From CAIKNB01 sp041658705 (GTDB taxonomy: Bacteria; Patescibacteriota; Patescibacteriia; 2-12-FULL-60-25), in assembly GCA_041658705.1 (NCBI GenBank), contig JBAZZT010000002.1, forward strand, positions 62,001 through 126,000: 64,000 bases of DNA. Reading direction: 5' to 3'. Shown one piece after another: positions 8,529 to 16,370 of the stretch. Position numbers and translations under genes: made by a program. Positions within the stretch are counted from its first letter, which is position 1, and every line of letters starts with the position of its first letter. Below the pieces are notes generated by a model. It worked only from the letters and a program-made list of their open reading frames with translations. It searched no databases and was not told the origin of the DNA.

Positions 8529-8608
8529 AAGGGACCGAATCCTTCGGTCCCTTCTCTCCTTGGGAGTTCGAGGCAAGCCCGCTTCGAAATCCAAAGACGG
8601 AGGAAAGC
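8529..8608 (+). promoter_or_regulatory. Repeated intergenic leader element, copy 2
   Basis: An 11-bp perfect hairpin (8529-8539 with 8543-8553, 3-nt loop) is followed by TCTCCTTGGGAG, the TTCGAGGC...GCTTCGAA hairpin and AATCCAAAGACGGAGGAAA before ATG 8609. From TCTCC onward it is nearly identical to copy 1, while the upstream hairpin has a different sequence. Confidence 0.7.
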
Positions 8609-8698
8609 ATGAGTCTGTTTGTCATAATCGCTATCGTGGTTGTCGTGCTCGGTATCATTCTTGTGGGATTCGGCCTGATGATCGGTTCCCGAGGATGA
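8609..8698 (+). CDS. 29-residue single-helix membrane peptide
   Basis: ATG at 8609 follows GGAGGAAAGC, and the frame ends in TGA at 8696-8698. The product is almost entirely one transmembrane helix (MSLFVIIAIVVVVLGIILVG...) ending in a short RG tail. It is called because it has the same strong ribosome-binding site and leader as its neighbours. The size is close to small toxin or membrane-regulator peptides, but no homology can be claimed. Confidence 0.55.
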   Translation: MSLFVIIAIVVVVLGIILVGFGLMIGSRG

Positions 8699-8732
8699 AT
8701 ACGTCAGTTAGAAATCCAAAGACGGAGGAAGC

Positions 8733-8942
8733 ATGGTAGAGATCATCGCCTACATCGGCATCTTTCTCATCGGGCTCGTTTGCGGCGCAGCGCTCGTGAT
8801 CGACCTGCGCGACAAGCGCAAGTCGCTCAAGGACGAATTCCTGCTCAACGCCGGTAAGTACGACGAGCAGCGAAAGCTCGATCGTGAATTCCGCGAGTGG
8901 TGTCGCAACAGACACCCGTTCCTTCACAGCTTCGTAGCGTGA
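8733..8942 (+). CDS. Small membrane protein with RHP C-terminal motif (paralogue B)
   Basis: 69 residues with an N-terminal transmembrane helix (IIAYIGIFLIGLVCGAALVI), a basic stretch (DLRDKRKSLKDEF), and the tail EFREWCRNRHPFLHSF shared with the gene at 8303. It is preceded by GAAATCCAAAGACGGAGGAA, the 3' part of the repeated leader element. Function is unknown. The cluster layout suggests duplication and divergence of a small-protein family. Confidence 0.7.
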   Translation: MVEIIAYIGIFLIGLVCGAALVIDLRDKRKSLKDEFLLNAGKYDEQRKLDREFREWCRNRHPFLHSFVA

Positions 8943-8988
8943 GCATTCACGCACGACGCAAACGAAATCAATCAAACACGGAGGAAAC

Positions 8989-9114
8989 ATGGCTCGAACG
9001 GATTCGGTCGCGCGGGACGAATATGTCTTCCCGCCCATGTACTTGATTGCCTGGCTGCTCGAACCAGTCTGTCGCTTGCTCGACAGACTGATCGACAGGA
9101 CTTCCCAGTCCTGA
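8989..9114 (+). CDS. 41-residue hypothetical peptide, last in the small-protein cluster
   Basis: ATG at 8989 follows CACGGAGGAAAC, another strong ribosome-binding site. The frame encodes 41 residues ending in TGA, with an amphipathic C-terminal half (YLIAWLLEPVCRLLDRLID). The hairpin/leader element recurs after its stop codon at 9130-9205, but no gene follows it there. Evidence is positional only. Confidence 0.5.
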   Translation: MARTDSVARDEYVFPPMYLIAWLLEPVCRLLDRLIDRTSQS

Positions 9115-9129
9115 AACTCAGCCGCACAG

Positions 9130-9205
9130 GGGACGGTCAGCCTACCCGACCGTCCCGTCTCCCCTTAGGCTTTCGAGGCTGTCACGCTTCGAAGTTCAAA
9201 GCCAG
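9130..9205 (+). promoter_or_regulatory. Repeated intergenic leader element, degenerate copy 3
   Basis: A perfect 9-bp hairpin (GGGACGGTC at 9130-9138, GACCGTCCC at 9148-9156) is followed by GTCTCCCCTTAGG and a diverged TTCGAGGCT...GCTTCGAA hairpin, then AAAGCCAGAGATGA. No open reading frame is attached. It may now act as the cluster terminator. Confidence 0.55.
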
Positions 9206-9280
9206 AGATGAATGACTGCCGGCAAAATATCGGCGGTTTTTTTATCAGCCCGCGCTGCAATTCCGCCATATTCAACCAAT

Positions 9281-9379
9281 GCCATCCTTGAGCGAAGCGA
9301 AGGATCTTCCTATACCTTAAGGAATTTGAAGATTCTTTACTCCGACCCGTCCGACGGGTCTGCGTTCAGAATGACAGTT
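9281..9379. repeat. Dispersed repeat ('aaggatcttcctataccttaa' family)
   Basis: Shares AAGGATCTTCCTATACCTTA and the ends GCCATCCTTGAGC and AGAATGACAG with copies at 24299-24403 and 42071-42165. It contains a GACCCGTCCGACGGGTC hairpin. The region 9115-9456 otherwise has no gene. Confidence 0.75.
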
Positions 9380-9421
9380 GTTTTATATCGCGAGTTTTGA
9401 AATAACGATTTTATGGACAAA

Positions 9422-9458
9422 AAAACGCCTCGTTCCGAGTCTTGGAACGGGGCGTTTT
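9422..9458 (-). terminator. Intrinsic terminator of the 9457-10098 gene
   Basis: Reading the minus strand, an interrupted stem (AAAACGCC...GGCGTTTT with GTTCC/GGAAC inside) ends in a run of seven T. It overlaps the stop codon of the gene. Confidence 0.85.
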
Positions 9459-10098
9459 AGCGTCTTTGCGACAGCGGGGAAGTGACGGCGTGCAGCGTTT
9501 GCGAATGACTGCTCTGACCGTTCGATGGATTGGACGCGGGCAGCGTGCCGGAATGAGTGCGCAGTTCATTGAGCCTCACCCAGAGCGTCTCGATTCCTTT
9601 CAAGAAACCTTCGTCCGCCACCGTTTGCTCCGTGATGACGAGATGGCGCTCGCCGACGCAAGAGCACTGATTGGGGGCCGGCCTCCATAACTGGAGTTTT
9701 TTTCCGTCTTCCGCAGGATCTCCCAGTGGCACATCGAAATACCCCAAGTTGGCGGCGTTGTCCCAAAAGAACGGGTCGAGTTCGGTGTCGACGCAGATGA
9801 CCCACAGCGTGGCGCTCAAGACCGGATATCTTGCGCACAGCTCTTTGCGAAAGCGCAATGCCGTCAGATTGAGAGGATTGGTGAGCGTACACACCATGAG
9901 CGGTTTATGCTCTCCCGAGGTGATGAGCGGCATACGACCAATCGCGTCAGACGCGGCATCGAGATTCTTGAAGCTGTCGAAGCGGCGGCTGGGGTCGCTG
10001 CCGCATCTGAACACGAGCTCCTCGAACTTCTCCTTTGATTCGCTGCGCCGGCAACGAATCGGACCGCACAGAAACACGGTCAGGTGCTTTTTCTTCAT
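9457..10098 (-). CDS. Hypothetical protein, possible nucleotide-handling or TIR-like fold
   Basis: A 213-residue soluble protein starting MKKKHLTVFLCGPIRC. The opening hydrophobic strand followed by CGP resembles the start of nucleoside 2-deoxyribosyltransferase-like or other Rossmann-type folds. A central block (LWVICVDTELDPFFWDNAANLGYFDVPLGDPAEDG) has the character of a second strand with acidic residues. The C-terminal 30 residues are Ser/Thr/Gln-rich and probably disordered. No confident family. It is transcribed alone with its own terminator. Confidence 0.65.
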   Translation of the reverse strand: MKKKHLTVFLCGPIRCRRSESKEKFEELVFRCGSDPSRRFDSFKNLDAASDAIGRMPLITSGEHKPLMVCTLTNPLNLTALRFRKELCARYPVLSATLWVICVDTELDPFFWDNAANLGYFDVPLGDPAEDGKKLQLWRPAPNQCSCVGERHLVITEQTVADEGFLKGIETLWVRLNELRTHSGTLPASNPSNGQSSHSQTLHAVTSPLSQRR

Positions 10099-10402
10099 TT
10101 TTTACTCCTGAAATGTACCGCCGCGACCTTAGCATAAGGACATAAAAAATCAAACGAAAAAGGCTGTAGGGCGGGGTCATCCCGCCCCTCGAGGGGCGCG
10201 GAAACCGCGCCCCTACGTCTAAGCTTTCCAGTTATCCTCTCGCATTGCATTTTTCCGTATGCTACAGTCGCGGGCGTCAAAGGAAAACTTAAAACTCAAA
10301 ACTTAAAGCTTAAAACTCTGGAAGGGTTTGCTTGCACTTTGAATGCCCGAGGCCGCGTACCGAAACTTTAAACTTTAAGTTTTAAACTTTAAGCTAACTC
10401 CC

Positions 10403-10984
10403 ATGCGCACCGAGATCGTCCTCGACATCGAGACCCGCAATTCTTTCCAAGACGTAGGCGCCTACAACCCGGCGCTCTTGCAGATTTCGGTCATCGGTTG
10501 TTATTTTTACGAGACCGATACTTTCGAAACTTTCTTGGAGGAGGACTTGCCCAAACTTTGGCCGCGACTCGAACGTTCTGACCGTGTGATAGGGTATAAC
10601 TTGTTCGGCTTCGACTACCCTTGCATGCAGACGTATTACACGGGAGACTTGAAGCGCATCCCGACGGTCGATCTTTTGCTCGAGATAGAAAAGCGCCTCG
10701 GCTTCCGCATCAAGCTCGACGACGTGGCGCACGCGACGCTCGGCATGGGCAAAAGCGGCAACGGGTTGCAAGCCGTGGAGTTCTGGAAAAAAGGGGAGAT
10801 AGACAAGCTGTGCGAGTATTGCCTGCAAGACGTTCGGGTGACGCGCGATGTCTACGAATACGCGCTGGAGCACCAGAAAATCCACTTTTTCGACCGCATG
10901 GGGCAAAAACAGACCGTACCCATGCCTATCCAGGCCGTCCAAGCCGGCGAAAAAAAGCCCCTAAATCTATCGCTTGGATTCTGA
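10403..10984 (+). CDS. DnaQ/RNase H-like 3'-5' exonuclease (YprB-type)
   Basis: 193 residues with the three exonuclease motifs of the ribonuclease H fold. Exo I is VLDIETRNSF at residues 6-15, Exo II is IGYNLFGFDYP near 63-73, and Exo III is CEYCLQDVRVTRDVYEYA near 143, with the acidic residues present. This is the YprB-like/predicted 3'-5' exonuclease family that acts on single-stranded nucleic acid. It is flanked upstream by a 304-bp interval holding only AT-rich inverted repeats and 'GGGGCG' repeats. Confidence 0.85.
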   Translation: MRTEIVLDIETRNSFQDVGAYNPALLQISVIGCYFYETDTFETFLEEDLPKLWPRLERSDRVIGYNLFGFDYPCMQTYYTGDLKRIPTVDLLLEIEKRLGFRIKLDDVAHATLGMGKSGNGLQAVEFWKKGEIDKLCEYCLQDVRVTRDVYEYALEHQKIHFFDRMGQKQTVPMPIQAVQAGEKKPLNLSLGF

Positions 10985-11078
10985 AACTGAACGAAACATT
11001 GGCTACTGTCTACCGGCAGGACGCATGGCATGCGCCCCTACGTTCTACCTTCTAACCCAACCTTGACTGGAACAGCGA

Positions 11079-11126
11079 CTACTACATCTTGTGGTATAAT
11101 GCGAAAGCGACCACAAGATATAGTGG
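11079..11126 (+). promoter_or_regulatory. Putative tandem NrdR boxes around a -10 element
   Basis: CCACAAGATATAGTGG (11111-11126) fits the palindromic NrdR box pattern. A weaker box, CTACTACATCTTGTGG (11079-11094), lies 32 bp upstream, close to the roughly three helical turns usual for paired NrdR boxes. TATAAT (11095-11100) lies between them, as expected for repression of a ribonucleotide reductase promoter. A nrdR gene is not in this window. Confidence 0.5.
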
Positions 11127-11208
11127 TCGCTGCTTCAGCCGGCACGACCCTCGTCCGCGGCCAAAATAGCCCGGATGGGAGCCAGGAACGGGAAAATCAC
11201 GCACCTCC

Positions 11209-11325
11209 CTAATCGAGTCCGGAAACGGACCAGCTCGGGGAAATTCCCGTCCACCGGTGTGCAGCGAAGCCGCGTTCTACGCGGCGAAGTCCCGTCAAAC
11301 GGGATGAAGGCTCGTCTGACGAGCC
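11209..11325 (+). ncRNA. Highly structured 5' leader of the ribonucleotide reductase mRNA
   Basis: Between the promoter and the ATG there are consecutive perfect hairpins: GTCCG-GAAA-CGGAC (11217-11230), CGGG/CCCG (11236-11249), GCCGCG-TTCTA-CGCGGC (11269-11285), TCCCG-TCAAA-CGGGA (11290-11304) and GGCTCG-TCTGA-CGAGCC (11309-11325). The last three are separated by GAAG-type linkers. A GAGCCAGGAAC stretch at 11179-11189 recalls the cobalamin-riboswitch B12 box, but the rest does not follow the known consensus. The downstream enzyme needs B12, so a ligand-sensing role is possible but unproven. Confidence 0.45.
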
Positions 11326-11367
11326 GAACGAAACAAAATCTTTTCTTTCATCTAATTTTTCACGACT

Positions 11368-14300
11368 ATGAGCGAGTCTGTTGTTTTTGGTGCGTCGCAT
11401 TCCGCAACGCACGTCGGGGCGCAAGGCGCAGCCGACGCGATTTGGAAGCATATCACCGCCTTGAAGCAGGTGCGTAAAAAAGACGGCCGGATCGAGGATT
11501 TTGACGTCTCCAAATTGGAGCGCTCGCTCATCCAAGCCTGCTCCGAAGCCGGCATCACCAATCAGCTCCAGCTCAAACGCGCCATGGAGAGCATCATGTC
11601 GCGCCTGTCGCGGCGCTTCAACGGCCACACCGTGCCCGGCACGACCGAAATCCACGAGACCGTGGGCGTGACGCTCATCGACCAAAACCTGCTGCATGCC
11701 GCGCGCAAATATCTGGGCTACAAGCTTGAAGCGGGCGCCAATTCCGAAGTGCCGGTGTATGACCGCGGCATCTCCATCCAGCGTTTTTATACGCAACCCG
11801 GCGTCCACCCCTACGGCACCATCGAATGGGAAAAACGCGACGCTTCCATCACCAACGAAAAAGGCAAAGTGGTTTTTGAACAAAAGGGCGTGGAGATGCC
11901 CAAATATTTCAGCCAAACCGCCACCAACATCGTCGTCTCGCATTACTTCCGCGGGCGCCTGAATACGCCCGAGCGCGAGACGTCTCTGCGCCAGGTCGTA
12001 GACCGGATAGCCCTGACGATCGCGGGTTGGGGACGGCGCGGCGGCTATTTTAAAACCGCAGAGGACGCCCAGGTTTTTGAGGACGAGTTGACTTCTATTT
12101 TGATTAACCAACGCGCGGCTTTTAACAGCCCGGTTTGGTACAACGTGGGCGTTAATCCGCAGCCCCAATGTTCCGCCTGCTTCATCAATTCAGTCGCCGA
12201 CGACATGCGCTCGATCCTGAACTTGTCCGTGACCGAGGGCATGCTCTTCAAATTCGGTTCAGGCACTGGTTCCAACCTGTCCACGCTGCGCTCATCCAAA
12301 GAGAACCTGGGCAACTCATCCGGCAAATCCTCCGGTCCGGTCTCGTTCATGCGCGGCTTCGACGCGTTCGCCGGCGTGATCAAGAGCGGCGGTAAGACGC
12401 GGCGCGCGGCCAAGATGGTCATCCTCGACATCGAACACCCCGACATCCAAGAATTCATCTGGTGCAAAGCCAAAGAAGAGAAAAAAGCTCACACGCTCAT
12501 TGACGCGGGTTATGACGGCGGCATCAATGGCGAAGCGTACTCTTCAATTTTTTTCCAAAACGCCAACAACTCGGTGCGCGTGACCGACGACTTCATGCGC
12601 GCAGCCGAGAACGGCGCCAAATATTGGACCAAGTTCGTGACCGACAAATCCAACTGCGACGAGTTGGACGCGCGCCAAACCTTGCGCGAGCTGTCGGAAG
12701 CCGCCTGGCAATGCGGCGATCCGGGCGTGCAATACGACACCACGGTCAACCGCTGGCATACCTGTTCCGTGACCGACCGCATCTACGCTTCGAATCCGTG
12801 CTCGGAATTCATGTTCCTGAATGACTCGTCGTGCAACCTGGCTTCGGTCAACCTAATGCAGTGCCGCGACGCCCAAGGCCGGCTCGACGTTGCCGCTTTT
12901 GAACACGTCTGCCGCGTCATGGTCACGGCGCAAGAGATTTTGGTCGGTTTTTCGAGCTATCCCACGCCGGCCATCGAGCGCAACTCGCACGAATTCCGCC
13001 CGCTCGGTTTGGGCTACGCCAACTTGGGCGCGCTCCTCATGTCCCTCGGTTTGCCTTACGACTCGGAGCAGGGGAGGAATGTCTCCGCCGCCATCACCTC
13101 GATCATGTCGGGCACGGCTTACGATCAATCCGCGCACATCGCGGAAAAGCTCGGCCCCTTCTTGGGCTTCGCACCCAACCGCGAATCCATGTTGCACGTC
13201 ATCTCGATGCACCGCGACGCGGCATACGGCATGGGCACAAGCGGCGTACCGACTGATCTCGCCGACCGCGCGCGCACCGCCTGGGACGAAGCCTTGGCCT
13301 CGGGCGAGACTTGGGGTTATCGCAACGCGCAGATTTCCGTGCTCGCGCCCACCGGCACCATCTCATTCCTCATGGATTGCGACACGACCGGCGTCGAACC
13401 AGCCATCTCGCTGGTCTCATACAAGTGGCTGGTGGGCGGCGGCATGCTTAAGATCGTCAACCGCACCGTCCCCGAAGCGCTGCATAATCTGGGCTACACC
13501 GAGCAGCAAATCCGTGACATCCTGGATTACATCGACAAAAACGACACCATCGAGGGCGCGCCGCAGCTGGCTGAAAAACATCTCCCCGTCTTCGATTGCG
13601 CTTTCAAACCCGCCAAAGGCAGCCGCTCCATCAATTATCGCGGACACATCCACATGATGGCCGCGGTGCAGCCTTTCATCTCGGGCGCAATCTCCAAGAC
13701 GGTCAACCTGCCCGCCAACGCCACCATCGAGGACGTGGTGAGCGTGTACACCGAAGCCTGGAAGCTGGGACTGAAAGCGGTCGCCATCTATCGCGACGGT
13801 TGCAAGCGTTCGCAACCGCTGACCACGACTAAACAAGAAGTCAGCGCTAAAGCCGAGACCAAACCGCTCGTCGTGACCGAGACCAAGAGCGCGACCCCGG
13901 TCGTGACGCACGAAATCCCGTATGTGCGGCGGCGCCGGCTGGCGGATGAACATAAATCCATCACGCATAAATTCAAAGTCGGTTCGCACGAAGGTTTCAT
14001 CACGGTCGGTCTGTACGACGACGGAACACCGGGCGAAATCTTCATCACGCTGTCCAAAGAGGGGAGCACGCTGCGCGGACTCATGGACGCTTTCGCCATC
14101 TCCGTATCCATCGGCTTGCAGTACGGCGTGCCCATGAAGACCCTGGTCAACAAATTCTCGCATGTGCGTTTCGAGCCGTCCGGTTTCACCCAAAACCCGA
14201 ACATTCGCATGGCCAAGTCGCTGGTGGACTACATCTTCCGCTGGTTGGGCATGAAATTCTTGGACGCCGAAGATTGCCGCGCCATCGGCATCAACGGCTT

Positions 14301-14541
14301 GCCGGAGCAGACGCTGAATTCCACGGGAGATCTGGAGGATAAATTAGAAGAGAAAGTCGCGGTCGAAATCGCCGAGAACCAACCCAGCTTGCTCGAATTC
14401 CAGTCGGACACGCTTAAGCTTACGGCGACCATCGACAACCAATCCGACGCGCCGTTCTGCGACACCTGCGGTTCGATCATGGTGCGCAACGCCGCGTGCT
14501 ACAAATGCCTGAACTGCGGAGCGACAAGCGGATGCTCATGA
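11368..14541 (+). CDS. nrdJ: Class II (adenosylcobalamin-dependent) ribonucleoside-diphosphate reductase
   Basis: 1,057 residues. The N-terminus has an ATP-cone-like segment (VRKKDGRIEDFDVSKLERSL). The catalytic barrel carries the first redox Cys in PQCSACF (residue ~268), the active-site Cys in NPCSEF (~478), and the APTGTISFLMDCDTTGVEP motif (~655). The C-terminal tail ends in a Cys-rich zinc-ribbon-like PFCDTCG...CYKCLNCG that recycles the active-site disulfide. It makes deoxyribonucleotides without oxygen dependence. A cobalamin adenosyltransferase lies 1.2 kb downstream and would supply its cofactor. The ribosome-binding site is poor, so the structured leader may control translation. Confidence 0.97.
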   Translation: MSESVVFGASHSATHVGAQGAADAIWKHITALKQVRKKDGRIEDFDVSKLERSLIQACSEAGITNQLQLKRAMESIMSRLSRRFNGHTVPGTTEIHETVGVTLIDQNLLHAARKYLGYKLEAGANSEVPVYDRGISIQRFYTQPGVHPYGTIEWEKRDASITNEKGKVVFEQKGVEMPKYFSQTATNIVVSHYFRGRLNTPERETSLRQVVDRIALTIAGWGRRGGYFKTAEDAQVFEDELTSILINQRAAFNSPVWYNVGVNPQPQCSACFINSVADDMRSILNLSVTEGMLFKFGSGTGSNLSTLRSSKENLGNSSGKSSGPVSFMRGFDAFAGVIKSGGKTRRAAKMVILDIEHPDIQEFIWCKAKEEKKAHTLIDAGYDGGINGEAYSSIFFQNANNSVRVTDDFMRAAENGAKYWTKFVTDKSNCDELDARQTLRELSEAAWQCGDPGVQYDTTVNRWHTCSVTDRIYASNPCSEFMFLNDSSCNLASVNLMQCRDAQGRLDVAAFEHVCRVMVTAQEILVGFSSYPTPAIERNSHEFRPLGLGYANLGALLMSLGLPYDSEQGRNVSAAITSIMSGTAYDQSAHIAEKLGPFLGFAPNRESMLHVISMHRDAAYGMGTSGVPTDLADRARTAWDEALASGETWGYRNAQISVLAPTGTISFLMDCDTTGVEPAISLVSYKWLVGGGMLKIVNRTVPEALHNLGYTEQQIRDILDYIDKNDTIEGAPQLAEKHLPVFDCAFKPAKGSRSINYRGHIHMMAAVQPFISGAISKTVNLPANATIEDVVSVYTEAWKLGLKAVAIYRDGCKRSQPLTTTKQEVSAKAETKPLVVTETKSATPVVTHEIPYVRRRRLADEHKSITHKFKVGSHEGFITVGLYDDGTPGEIFITLSKEGSTLRGLMDAFAISVSIGLQYGVPMKTLVNKFSHVRFEPSGFTQNPNIRMAKSLVDYIFRWLGMKFLDAEDCRAIGINGLPEQTLNSTGDLEDKLEEKVAVEIAENQPSLLEFQSDTLKLTATIDNQSDAPFCDTCGSIMVRNAACYKCLNCGATSGCS

Positions 14542-14542
14542 T

Positions 14543-14632
14543 TGTCATTGCGAGCGCATAATCCAAAAACGCGCGGCAATCTCTGAAATTCGGAGATTGC
14601 TTCGTCGTTGCTACTCCTCGCAATGACAGATA
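14543..14632. repeat. Dispersed repeat ('tgcgagcgcat...gcgcggcaatctc' family)
   Basis: Outer ends ATTGTCATTGCGAG and CTCGCAATGACAG are inverted. An inner pair CGGCAATCTC and GGAGATTGC is visible. A close copy is at 26149-26236 and a half copy at about 3525-3570. Confidence 0.8.
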
Positions 14633-14637
14633 CTTGG

Positions 14638-14672
14638 ATAAAAAACCGCCCGGCTGGAGGACCGGGCTTGGG
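14638..14672 (-). terminator. Terminator of the 14682-15128 lipoprotein gene
   Basis: On the minus strand GCCCGG-loop-CCGGGC is followed by GGTTTTTTATCC, ten bases after the stop codon. Confidence 0.8.
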
Positions 14673-14681
14673 CAGGGGAGA

Positions 14682-15128
14682 TCAATCGCCGATTTTCTTT
14701 TCCATGATTTCGGCTATGCGGCATTGGGCTTCGATCTCCGAATTCGTCACTTGGGCTTGAGGATCGAACCTCTGAAGCGATTTGAGGAGCTGACAATTGC
14801 TCACTTCGCAACGCATGCGCCGATAAGGCACATCCGAGTCGCCGTAGAAACTCGGGTCGCAACTCATGTTTTTGCGCCGGCGACACCAGCTTTCGGATTG
14901 CTCAAGCCGCGAAATGAGGCAGCATTTTTCCGCCAATTCAGGGATGAGATCCGGCGCGGCGGCGATGGCTCGATCAAAGCAATCATCCCAGGGCAAAGCA
15001 GCGCGCTTATCCGCCGCTGCCGGCGAAAAAGGCACGATGACCGCGGGTTGCAGGTCGGTCGGCCTTTGGCCGAACGAAGCGCAAGCCGCGAGAAAAAAGA
15101 CACAGCCGCATATTGACGCGAAGCGCAT
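14682..15128 (-). CDS. Cys-rich predicted lipoprotein
   Basis: Starting at MRFASICGCVFFLAAC gives a 148-residue protein with a signal peptide and a lipobox (FLAAC, Cys ~16). The longer frame from 15173 would bury this signal, so it is not preferred. The mature part has about eight cysteines in CxxC-like spacings (DDCFDRA, EKCCLIS, SWCRRR, MSCDPS, MRCEVSNCQ), suggesting a disulfide-rich exported domain. No family recognised. A terminator follows. Confidence 0.65.
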   Translation of the reverse strand: MRFASICGCVFFLAACASFGQRPTDLQPAVIVPFSPAAADKRAALPWDDCFDRAIAAAPDLIPELAEKCCLISRLEQSESWCRRRKNMSCDPSFYGDSDVPYRRMRCEVSNCQLLKSLQRFDPQAQVTNSEIEAQCRIAEIMEKKIGD

Positions 15129-15286
15129 CTTAGGTCTCCCCGGTTTGAGAAGGTACGCCGAATGATTTACCATACGTTGTAGCTAAAAGCAATAAAACAG
15201 GTGAATATAGAATATGGAATTTGGAATGTGGAATTCGACCTTCTAAATTCCAAATTCCATATTCTATATTCACTCTCCCCCAACCT

Positions 15287-15670
15287 ATGAACGCTTGCCT
15301 CATTGGGTCCATGCGCGATTTGGACCGCATCGAAGAAATCGCCAAAGTGCTGCGCGAGCGGCACGACAAAGTCACCATGCCAATCGATGATTCGGAAGCG
15401 CGCTTCGGCGACCGGCGCCAAGCCAAGACCGAATTCCTGCGCGGCATGTACGAACGGATAAAAGGCTGCGATACGGTGCTGGCGGTGAATGACCGGCCGC
15501 GCGGCTCCTACGACGGCTATATCGGCCCCAGCACGTTCCTCGAGCTTGGTCTTGGTTTTGCGTTAGGCAAAGACCTGTTCTGTCTCCAACCTTGGGACAA
15601 AAATCTGCCCTACGACGAAGAATTGCGGGCCATGGGGATAAACGTAATCAACTTACAACAAAGATTCTAA
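15287..15670 (+). CDS. Nucleoside 2-deoxyribosyltransferase-like protein
   Basis: 127 residues from MNACLIGSMRDLDRI. The fold pattern is a Rossmann-like N-terminal strand with GSM, a mid-region 'YERIKGCDTVLAVNDRPRGSYDGYIGPSTFLELGLGFALGK' and a short C-terminal strand. The D(x)VLAVN followed by a Gly-rich loop and E-x-G-x-G-x-A is the active-site layout of the NDT/Rcl family that cleaves or transfers deoxyribose. The upstream frame from 15221 runs through an AT-rich inverted repeat (about 15200-15275) and is not a credible N-terminus. Confidence 0.75.
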   Translation: MNACLIGSMRDLDRIEEIAKVLRERHDKVTMPIDDSEARFGDRRQAKTEFLRGMYERIKGCDTVLAVNDRPRGSYDGYIGPSTFLELGLGFALGKDLFCLQPWDKNLPYDEELRAMGINVINLQQRF

Positions 15671-15740
15671 ATCTCAAGTAGCTGGTATCTCCGACCATAC
15701 CAGCTACTAGCTACCAGATACTAGCTACTACTACCCCCCC

Positions 15741-16268
15741 ATGCTCCAACTCTACACCGGCGAGGGCAAAGGTAAGACTACTGCGGCGCTGGGTTTGGTT
15801 TTGCGTGCGACGGGCGCGGGCAAAAAAATCGCTTGGATCGCTTTTGACAAAGGCGGCGAGGGACATTATTCGGAACGCAAGACTATCCGCGAGCGTTTGC
15901 CTGAAGTTGAATATTTCGTGACCGGACTCGACCGCATCATGGCCGACGGCCAATTCCGCTTTTCCGTCTTGCCTCAAGACATGGAGGAAGGGAAACGTGG
16001 CTTGGAGATTCTAGAACGTCTTTTGAACGAAAAACGTCACGGCCTGATTGTCCTGGACGAAATCAACTCTTCAGCCGCGCTCGGCATCGTGGACGCGCAA
16101 AAAGTCGCCGACCTCCTCAAACAAGCGCCGCCGGAAATCGAGATTATCTTGACTGGTCGCAACGCTCCGCCAGAATTCCTGGCGCTCGCCGATTTGGTGA
16201 CGGAAATGAAAGCACACAAACATTATTTCGACGCCGGCATCGAAGCGCGGGAGGGGATAGATTATTGA
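15741..16268 (+). CDS. cobO: Cob(I)alamin adenosyltransferase (CobO/BtuR type)
   Basis: 175 residues with the family P-loop YTGEGKGKTTAALG at residues 5-18, 'IAWIAFDKGG', 'LIVLDEINSSAALGIVD' and 'IEIILTGRNAPPEFLALADLVTEM'. It attaches the adenosyl group from ATP to reduced cobalamin. No cobalamin biosynthesis gene is seen, so it most likely adenosylates scavenged B12 for the class II ribonucleotide reductase encoded at 11.4-14.5 kb. An inverted 'AGCTAGTAGCTAC' repeat separates it from the previous gene. Confidence 0.95.
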   Translation: MLQLYTGEGKGKTTAALGLVLRATGAGKKIAWIAFDKGGEGHYSERKTIRERLPEVEYFVTGLDRIMADGQFRFSVLPQDMEEGKRGLEILERLLNEKRHGLIVLDEINSSAALGIVDAQKVADLLKQAPPEIEIILTGRNAPPEFLALADLVTEMKAHKHYFDAGIEAREGIDY

Positions 16269-16370
16269 AACAACATCAGATTTGCCCTTGATCCGTAGGG
16301 GCGACCCAGCGGGTCGCCCCTACTTTGAAGCGTGATAAATCCTGCCCTCCATGCTAAACTGCCGTCGCTT

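Noticed and set aside
11179..11325. Call of a canonical cobalamin riboswitch before nrdJ
   Set aside because: Only a B12-box-like GAGCCAGGAAC is seen; the remaining conserved blocks and their order are missing, so the region is listed as a structured leader of unknown class.
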